A DNA stretch of 64,000 nucleotides from Undaria pinnatifida (lineage: Eukaryota; Sar; Phaeophyceae; Laminariales; Alariaceae): NCBI GenBank assembly GCA_012845835.1, contig JABAKD010000029.1, positions 11,494,524-11,558,523 of the forward strand, given 5' to 3'. Made by a program: the position numbers and the translations under genes. Within the stretch, counting starts at the first letter, position 1; every line of letters starts with the position of its first letter. Below are positions 57,263 through 64,000 of this stretch, in pieces. Below the pieces are notes generated by a model. That model searched no databases. It was given only the letters and a program-made list of their open reading frames with translations, and was not told the DNA's origin.

Positions 57263-59287
57263 TTAACAGTGGTATAGTCCCCCTGTGGGGCTGGCGTGGG
57301 GCTGGCGTGGGGCTGGCGTGAGCTCATCCAGACTTTTATGTACCCTACTCAACCTTTGTTGAGATTGTGAAACACGGTCTCTACTCGACCTAAGATCAAA
57401 GCTACTCAACCAGTTCCCATTTTGTACTTCGTGGTCTACTTGCGACCCAAGATTAAAGCTACCCTTTTCGCTATAAAAACCCTGTAGTTCATGGTCTACT
57501 TGCGACCTAAGAACAATCTTGCCCAAAGAACCGACACACTTTCCTTTTTCATGTGCCAGTGAAACACGAGAGGAACTGGGGGTACCTTTGCCGCGATAAC
57601 ACCAGATTCTCCAATGTTTCGTTGACCTTGTTCCTGACACCGCTCGTGCGCTCGAAATTTCCAGGCCATGTGTCCACTTCGGTTGATCAGCCGAAGGGGG
57701 CGCGCAAACTCCTACAGTAGTCTGCCTGCTCACTGATATACTCGGTACATCCTCACCGCTTCGAAATCGTGCAACAATCAAGGGCCTATTTCGATCGTTA
57801 CTACGTTCCGGCCGGCCAAATCGCGTCGCATGAGTACGAACAATGGGATTTGTGCAGAGATATGTTAAATATACCCTTAAAGGAGATCTGGGGTAATTAC
57901 TTCCGTCACTACCTGGAAGGCGAAACGAACCTCTACGACTACACTTACCGTTCTTAGACAGACCGCATCCTGCCTCTTGGTACTCAACTGCAGCGTATAA
58001 TGCAGTATCGACCGTATCTTGCCCCAGAATCTTGGACGCCTCGGGACTACCCCCTCGGTTATCGTTATCTTCCGCAGGACTACCCCCCGGACTAAGTTAT
58101 CTTCCGCGGGACTTTCCCTACGGACTAAGTTATCTGCACGTTTTGTATCTGCTGGCGAGGACGGGGAAACCGACAACAAATAACATGCTACCGACAGACG
58201 GGGCCCACTTATCCTACAAGTACCTCACACATTTCGACGATGTCGGTTAGCTCGGTTTTTGAACCCACCGATACAGCAGTCTTATTTGACTTCGGCGCGA
58301 ACGTGCATCAACTTCTAGTGGTATGTCTTCCCTAACAGAGTGTTGGATGAGGGGAAGGGGAAGGGATTTCGTTGCGAGGTGACCCACTACTGATGGAAAA
58401 ATACAGCTGGCATCCCCCCAACTTTTACCTATCGCACAGCTGCCGACTGACACGCGGCGCGGCATACCCCTAAGCGAAACGCCGGAGACACCCTTAGCGG
58501 GCGCCCCCTTTACCACAGTGTATCAGTTGGGCGGTCAGAAAAGCTGACAGGCGATCCAGGATCCGATATCGACCCCAAAGCGCGCGTATGGGCGTACGTA
58601 CGCCCCAACTGGAGTGCGAGGGTGTGCTTATCACCCTCCTTCATACCCTTACTCAACTCACTCATCAAGGACGCGGGTGGGCCAGAAGAAGTAGACGAGG
58701 ACGACAAAGGAGATCTGTGATGCAATTACCGTCAACCAAATGAACAGATTCTTCTCTCTCTTGCAGTAGCTCACAGTTCAAGGCACAAGGTTATTTTTAT
58801 CGTCTTTGTTATGACTTCTTTTGGATGAGAAAGGGAGACGAGGTGCACTGACAGAGGGGGGGGGCGGTGACCCCGCTGCGCGGCGCACTCAATTTGCTCC
58901 GATTATACTTTTCCTATAAGATGGGGTACTCAACGGGTGCCTCACAGCTGTCCCGTGCGAGCAGTCTAGCTTCCAGACATCCTATACTAGCTTCTCATGT
59001 CTCCTGCTGGCAACGACTCCATGAATCAGCTCTATTCTGCAAGGGTATCAACAAGAACACGGCTGTTCGTTGGCCTACTGCTGTACAATTTCCCATATAC
59101 TCCTGGTAGATCATCTCTTTGGTCCACGCTTACCGTAGCTCGGACTCCTTCTACGCTCACTCAGGTTGTTGTACCGCCCCGTTTTACCGCATCTACTTAT
59201 TTCTATCCTCTGATTGGCCCATTCAAATATTACAATCCCTATCGAAAGATCCATATAATTCGTACTGAAACCCTTGGCTTCCCAATA

Positions 59288-60610
59288 CAGTAGGTGGGCC
59301 TATATAGTGCGGGTTATATAGTGCGCCCCGCTGCCGGTATAGTTCGGGTGAAATCGCTTGGCACAAAATTCGGGCCTATATAGTGCGCATGCCGCACAAT
59401 AGGGGCACAGGTCTATATAATGCGGATTTGGACCACCTTACACCTGATATAGTGCGGGTCTGACGTCACCCCGCCTTAAATCATGGGGTCAAACTGACCA
59501 CAAACCCGCAATGCTGCGGTACAGCAGTACAGTACTACATACAGCTGTACAGTACCCCTACCACCCGGCGGACCCTACTGGCAACACGAACAGCAGTGTA
59601 GAGGCTCACGATGCCGCGTGCAGCAGGCGAACTCTGCCATCTTCCCCATCTGGAGAGTGAGGACGACGACGACGTCGAAGGCGTTCGCACCGAGCCACCG
59701 TCGTATGCGGAAGTTCTCCAGCACTTCGCCGCCCTGGAAAACTACGCAGAAGCGTCCGGAATCAATGAGGCCGGCCATTTGCTCCAGAGGGCACGGATGT
59801 TGATGATTGCAGAGCATGCATCGCGGCCATCTCGCCAGACTGATGTCCGGGGGTATTTTGACACGTGAAACTATTGGCGTTGTTCGTTTTTTTTGGGGGG
59901 GGGGGTGGGTGGGGCGCGGGTCTACGGAGTGCCTGACTTTCATGTGTGGTGAAGTGACTCGTACGAAGTACAGTAAGTCAAAGGTTGGCGCGTTTTACTT
60001 GTTCGTGCATTAAAACCAAGCCCAAGGGTATGCGTGGTGTTGCGTTGTTGCGGATTTTCTCGTAGCCACAAAGGTAGAGCGTACGAGAAGTACGAGTAGA
60101 GACGTATGTTTGTTGTTCCAGTTTCCCGCTTTTTTTTCCTAAGAGGATGTCACCGTTTGGCACGTTTATGTTTCGTTTGCAGAGCTTGCATTTAGTAGTC
60201 AATCCATTCCTCTACGAACTTGATACATTTCATCTCAACCAACGATGGGACTTGGCACACACAGACGGGTGGTGCACTCAGACGTGGGAGCGCGTCGTCA
60301 TGAGCAACCACGCTGTACCCGGGTGCAGCAGGCCTATTCAACGCTGCAACAGGCTGTCCTCTTCTCACCACGTACAGATGCATGTATCGACAGCTTGTTC
60401 ACCTTCGTTCACCTTGCCGTTGGCTTTGTTCTGTGCTTTAAACAAGTGAAATCGCGAATAGAGCGCTAACCCGCACTATTGAGTTGATTCTAGTCGCGAA
60501 TTGTGCGGGTACCCGCACTATAAAGGCCAGAAATCATATAGTGCGCGAGGTCGATATAGTGCGGGTACGGAGCCGTGTCACATACCCGCACTATATAGGC
60601 CCACCTACTG
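59288..60610. mobile_element. pogo/Tigger-like DNA transposon (Tc1/mariner superfamily), 1.32 kb, deleted
   Basis: Ends CAGTAGGTGGGCCTATATAG at 59288 and its inverse at 60610 form at least 26 bp of near-perfect inverted repeats. Flanking TA at 59286-59287 and 60611-60612. The unoccupied sequence CCCAATACTTGAAC exists at 25235. TATAGTGCGGGT and variants recur 4-5 times near each end, likely transposase-binding sites. Of the transposase only the C-terminus remains (59611-59868). TA duplication, CAGT termini and that C-terminus together support the pogo/Tigger call. Confidence 0.9.
59611..59868 (+). pseudogene. pogo/Tigger transposase C-terminal remnant, 85 aa
   Basis: ATG at 59611. After an acidic ESEDDDDVEG stretch comes PPSYAEVLQHFAALENYAEA, an antiparallel helical tail found at the end of Tigger transposases, then SRQTDVRGYFDT and a stop. 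QTDVRGYF fits the PCNA-interacting pattern Qxx(hydrophobic)xx(aromatic)(aromatic). The pogo transposase is reported to bind PCNA through such a C-terminal motif. The DNA-binding and DDE domains are missing, so it cannot transpose. Confidence 0.75.
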
Positions 60611-60683
60611 TACTTGAACTAAGTAATCTAGATTCCTTACTGAATCCAAGTGATTTTCCAATTTCACCACAGTAGTGGGGGCC

Positions 60684-61025
60684 TGGGTTTGAACCAGAGG
60701 AAGCGGGGGGGGGTGGGGGGGGGTGGGGGGGGGACGGGCGGGGCAACTTAATCTGTGCGTGGAAACTATAAAAATTCTTTCAAGGGGACAAGCCTGACGG
60801 TTTTGGGAGGAACGCACCAGTTTATCATGTATATCCCGAAGTCGTACAACCAGTGAGGAGAGGGCGGAGTGTTCGAAGGGGTGGGGGTGGGGGTGAGGCA
60901 AAAGGGTTTTTAACAGCTTCAGGTCGCCTAGATGTAGGGGCTTGCTTTACGCGTGGTGCTAGGTCTAGGCGATGGTGCGGGTGGTGGGGAAGGAGGGGGC
61001 GTTGGGGGGGGGGGGGGGGTTGGAG
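60684..61025. repeat. G-rich tracts and a copy of the 42.25-kb segment
   Basis: G-runs at 60705-60735 and 61005-61020. 60790-60890 (CAGTTTATCATGTATATCCC ... GAGAGGGCGG) is similar to 42255-42350, so repeat B and this segment travel together in different order at the two sites. Confidence 0.55.
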
Positions 61026-61061
61026 CAACGGCATGGATGGCTATTAATAGAAAGATAATGA

Positions 61062-61280
61062 GGTGATATCAACTGCGTGGAAGAGTTTATTACTGTGGCA
61101 GATTTCGATAGGTACAACGATGTAGTTACCATGATTTTACCGTGCCGGTGTGGGGCTCTGACATCGCTAGTTATAAGAAAGAGATACATATTGCAAAATA
61201 CAACTGGCGAGGTGATGTGGTCATGCAATGTCACCACCATTGAGCACGAGGGGGAGAAGTGCAAATCGTCAGTGTTTTGA
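61062..61280 (+). CDS. Small Cys-rich ORF, weakly GRF-zinc-finger-like
   Basis: An open frame without ATG (possible exon) encodes EEFITVADFDRYNDVV, then ILPCRCGALTS ... NTTGEVMWSCNV ... GEKCKS. The spacing CxCG ... G-x-x-x-W-x-C ... C recalls the GRF zinc finger (CxCG ... GRxFxxC ... C), but the Arg of GRF is absent. The C-terminal half is repeated at 61487-61545 (partial) and, with a stop and changes, at 63190-63280. Short and uncertain. Confidence 0.35.
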   Translation, partial: GDINCVEEFITVADFDRYNDVVTMILPCRCGALTSLVIRKRYILQNTTGEVMWSCNVTTIEHEGEKCKSSVF

Positions 61281-61475
61281 AAAGAATGCTTGGCGTACCC
61301 GCGCTCAATTACGTTACTCTGTTAGTCGTACTTCGTTTGGCATGTTGGGAGGCGATCATGCAGACGGCAAGTACGAAATACCCTGCGTAATAGGTTGGTA
61401 GTGTGGTCTGCCGCAATTTTAACATATCTGCCTGTACTTTCTTTTCACATTATTTTTACATTATTAGCTCATGTA
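61130..61475 (+). repeat. Direct repeat J, copy 1
   Basis: CGAGGTGATGTGGTcATGCAATGTCACCAC ... (shown in part) ... CCCTGCGTAATAGGTTGGTA recurs at 63185-63475 with ~85% identity. A partial third copy is at 61487-61560 (CATGATTTTTACCGTGCCGA). Confidence 0.85.
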
Positions 61476-61689
61476 CGATTTTGCGCCCATGATTTTTACC
61501 GTGCCGATGTGGAGCTTTGAGGCCGCCAATCCTAAGAGATAGACTTTCTAATATCTTTGTGCTGAAAGCGCTTGATTGGTGCATCCCTGGCATCTCCGAG
61601 GTCGGACGGTCCAGTTTACTTGCGGAACGGTCCAGCTTACTTGCGGAACGGTCCAGCTTTCTTTGATTTCTTGCTCCACCTGATCTATT

Positions 61690-62640
61690 TTTGTTACGAA
61701 TATATATCGATTTTTTTTATGGGGATCACTTTTTTTTCCGATGACACCCAGATTCGAACCACCGAAGACCAAGCTTATAAACGAACAGTCTATCTACTAG
61801 ACCACAACGTCACATTGATGCCTATTTTATTTTTACAAATAATATTGATAAATAAATACCAGGTATCGATTTTTCATGAGGATCATTTATTTCTTTCCGA
61901 TGACACCCGGATTCGAATCAGCGAAGGCCAGGATTATAAACGGACAGTTACAGTTTATCTACTAGACCACAATGTCACAGCAGCAGTGGTATCTACCAGT
62001 ACTATTGTTTTATGTGCAACTACTACTACTGTAGACTATATTAGCGAAACAGATGTACCACGCAGCTTGCAAAGTTGAGTTTCAACCATTCAATCGGTCG
62101 TACTCACAGTTGTCGTTTTTCAATTTCTATATATAAAATATTGATATCGATTTTTTCAAGAGGTTCATATTTTTTCCCCGATGACACTTGGATTCAACCA
62201 ACGAAAACCAGGCTTATAAGCGGATAGTCTATCTACTAGACCACAAAGTCACATTGCTTTTTTTTTTTTTTTTTGACAAATAAATATCTATTTCTCATGA
62301 GGATATTTTTTTTATTCGATGACACCCGGATTCGAACCAGCGAAGACCACCAGGATTATAAGCGGACAGCCCATGTACTAGACCACAGTATGTCACAGCA
62401 GCAGTGGTGTATCTACCAGTACTTTTTTTTTACAAATATATATCAATTTTTTCATGAGGATATTTTTTTTTCTTTATATGACCCCTGGATTCAACCAACG
62501 AAAACCAGGCTTATAAGCGGACAGTCTATCTACTAGAAGACCACAAAGTCACATTGATATCCATTATTTTTTTCATGAGGACCATTTTTTTTCCCCGATG
62601 ACACCAGGATTCGAACCAACGAGAAGACCTTGAGGCTTTT
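61690..62640 (-). repeat. Array of tRNA-like SINE units (five full, one partial)
   Basis: On the minus strand each unit has A-box-like TGGTCTAGTAGATAGACTG and B-box GGTTCGAATCCGGGTGTCAT (variants), then A-rich sequence with CCTCATGAAAAA. Box regions lie at about 61739-61813, 61898-61980, 62181-62253, 62320-62398, 62479-62553 and 62598-62633 (partial). The cloverleaf is only partly retained (acceptor and T arm), and an anticodon cannot be assigned. Units are separated by ~75-85 bp of T-rich (plus strand) sequence, except where repeat D sits between units 2 and 3. Confidence 0.8.
62016..62140 (+). repeat. Dispersed repeat D, copy 3, inside the SINE array
   Basis: TTTTATGTGCAAC ... TACCACGCAGCTTGCAAAGT ... 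CAATCGGTCGTACTCACAG; interrupts the tRNA-like array between its second and third units. Confidence 0.8.
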
Positions 62641-63184
62641 TAGTACATACCGGTACTACTACACCAGATTTGTACATACCATCTCAGGTACTACTACGCT
62701 GTTGGGTCACATTGCACGCCCAGCTCAGATCAGTCCGGCTATATATAGCCCAGCAGCGCAGCGTAGCGCCGTGCGGAGCCATGCGGTGCCGTGCCGTGCA
62801 GTTTGCTGCGGTGCTGTGTCGTGCTGCGCTGTGTGCTTTATTTCGAACATAGAGCAGTACCGGGTATAATACGTGTTGTTGTGTACTACTTTTCTTCTTT
62901 TTTCTTTTTCTACATGTATTTGATCTTTCACGGCTCCCTGTTTTTCCCCACGCAAATTACCCCCGTGCTGCCGATCAGAACGCAACACCGGTAACAAAAG
63001 CACACAGCACAGCTGAGCACAACAGGGCAATTTGCTCTGCACAATCACCTCTTGGCATTATCATATCGCTGTTCGCACCAAATCATGGGCCTCTTCTTTC
63101 TGCCCCCTTTACATCTTTTTAGTTGCATTCTTCTTTGCCAAGCGCGAGCGTAGCGGGCGGCGTCAGCCGCCCGTGGAGCGGAGC
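62641..63184. other. No gene recognised; GTGC-rich patch
   Basis: 62760-62835 is rich in GTGC/GCTG words; the rest is unremarkable. ORFs are unsupported. Confidence 0.45.
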
Positions 63185-63475
63185 CCTTGTACATATTACA
63201 TATACAGCCAGCGAGGTGATGTGGTGATGCAATGTCACCACTATTGAACACGAGAGGGAGAGGTGCAAATTATCATTGTTTTGAAAGGAACGCTTGATGT
63301 ACCCGCGCTCAATGCCGTTGCTTCGTATAGGCATTTGCTACTGCGTTTGGTAGAGGTTGTCAGGCGATCATGCAGACGGCAGGTAGGCACGAAATACCCT
63401 GCGTAATAGGTTGGTAGTGTGGTCTACCGCAGTGTTAACATGTCTGCCCGTACCTTCTTTTCACAGTATTATTAA
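63185..63475 (+). repeat. Direct repeat J, copy 2
   Basis: Matches 61185-61475, about 2 kb away. The coding frame of the small Cys-rich ORF is interrupted in this copy (SEVMW then stop, then CNVTTIEHE). Confidence 0.85.
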
Positions 63476-63827
63476 CTAGTGTAGGATTAAACGCCTTGTT
63501 TTTTTCCCCCCTGTCGTCGGAGATGTTGTGGTCCTGTAGATGTCGCGTTTACGTCTGGTGCTCGTTCGTGTTAGTGGTGCTCACGAAAACATGCCCTAGC
63601 GTGTAGTAGATGATCGCTGAGTGGTGTTCCTTTCCTTTACATCAAACCAGGTAGTATATATCAACGCAACCGCTTGCTTGAAAACGACAAATGAAATTCT
63701 TCACACACCTGATACAGAGGAAACGCGGCCCGGAGATTGCTCAGTATACCGACGGTCAGGATCAGGTTATCGAGCAGCGCACTTGGTTTTTACTACCGCT
63801 CCTCACTCCTCCTAAGACACTACGGGT
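63476..63827. other. No gene recognised
   Basis: Short ORF at 63621-63815 without known motif. Confidence 0.4.
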
Positions 63828-63885
63828 ATTGTAGACACGCCTTGAGCTAGGCCAGGTCTACTTGACCAGAAAGTTGTTGTTGTTG
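63828..63885 (-). repeat. Dispersed repeat G, diverged minus-strand copy
   Basis: The reverse complement gives TTTCTGGTCAAGTAGACC, CTGGCCTAG and GGCGTG in the same order as at 2424-2480. It borders the triplet tail of repeat A. Confidence 0.45.
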
Positions 63886-64000
63886 TTGTTGTTCTCACAT
63901 TAACTCGCATAATCAAGTCCGTGGTCACAGGACAGGCTCCAGTAACTCTGGAGCTGAGCAATACCCCAGGGAAAACACACACACAACCCAAGGTGGTACA
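63866..64000 (-). repeat. Dispersed repeat A, copy 3, truncated by window end
   Basis: A (TTG)n tail at 63873-63893, then the reverse complement of the 3' end of repeat A (TCACATTAACTCGCATAATC onward) up to the last base of the window. Confidence 0.9.

Larger units (their letters stand above)
54070..58705 (-). mobile_element. Ty3/gypsy-type retroelement fossil 2
   Basis: Parts recognised on the minus strand: Gag-protease linker (57780-57263, ICVGVCAPPSADQPK-like, matching the 48.1-kb region of fossil 1); protease with CTALLDTGSPVSCI near 56200 and VLLGRDSWSFLP near 55910; RT with QRPYHHSPVLAAKVKTELDK near 55100; and the start of RNase H (RNWSATE near 54100). No integrase was recognised. Many breaks. 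It is interrupted by MITE F copy 2, and an LTR-like repeat B lies at its 5' (high-coordinate) side. Same family as fossil 1. Confidence 0.82.
58706..60680 (-). repeat. LTR-like repeat B, copy 3, interrupted by a Tigger element
   Basis: 58706-59287 plus 60611-60680 align continuously with copy 1 at 24640-25300. On the minus strand this is TGTGGTGAAATTGG ... GCATCACA, sitting directly upstream of retroelement fossil 2, so it is a candidate 5' LTR. Interruption at 59288-60610. Confidence 0.65.

Noticed and set aside
61690-62640. Cluster of functional tRNA genes
   Set aside because: Pol III boxes are present but the anticodon arm does not fold and the copies differ in the loop region.

Overview
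This is a repeat-dominated stretch of a eukaryotic nuclear genome. No tRNA or rRNA gene was found and only a few host-like coding pieces are visible; most of the window is layered mobile elements, many inserted into one another. The best clue to the organism is an ORF at 40.8 kb that begins with a signal peptide followed at once by an S-FAP motif, the bipartite plastid-targeting signal of algae with secondary red plastids. With the element mix (DIRS, LINE, Ty3-type, hAT, pogo/Tigger, Fanzor) and abundant CAG/GTAC microsatellite-like sequence, I infer a stramenopile alga, possibly brown. That is an inference, not a demonstration.

Layout. 0-3.8 kb: a tRNA-derived SINE candidate and two tandem duplications. 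3.8-6.1 kb: a fossil DIRS-type retroelement (reverse transcriptase, RNase H, tyrosine recombinase). 6.3-10.9 kb: a gag-like scrap, then degenerate coding sequence I cannot assign, including two diverged copies of one unknown gene family separated by a ~200-bp tandem repeat. 11.8-17.8 kb: a graveyard of Fanzor (eukaryotic TnpB-like, RNA-guided nuclease) genes; one copy is split by a ~1.8-kb inverted-repeat transposon whose removal restores the frame seen in another copy. 18-24.2 kb: three non-autonomous hAT-like elements with 8-bp target duplications, one built around a 42-bp satellite and one around a ~190-bp foldback. 24.3-34.7 kb: solo repeats, tandem arrays and a DNA methyltransferase gene (28.7-29.9 kb) with a likely GC-AG intron and one frame break.

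34.8-38.1 kb: an APE-type LINE with three frame changes. 40.8-41.4 kb: the putative plastid-targeting ORF with a heptad coiled coil encoded by a 21-bp minisatellite. 42-60.7 kb (minus strand): two related, broken Ty3/gypsy-type retroelement fossils. The second has an LTR-like repeat at its 5' end that was later hit by a pogo/Tigger remnant with a clean TA duplication, and its interior by a MITE whose sister copy lies at 42 kb. 61-64 kb: duplicated fragments of a small cysteine-rich ORF, a tandem array of tRNA-like SINE units and the third copy of a dispersed repeat that runs off the window.

The most notable content is the Fanzor cluster with its datable insertions, the pogo C-terminus with a PCNA-binding-like motif, the hAT/satellite composite and the unidentified gene family at 6.6-10.9 kb. 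No gene acts in a visible operon or pathway with another. Calls rest on reading motifs by eye; no database search was possible.
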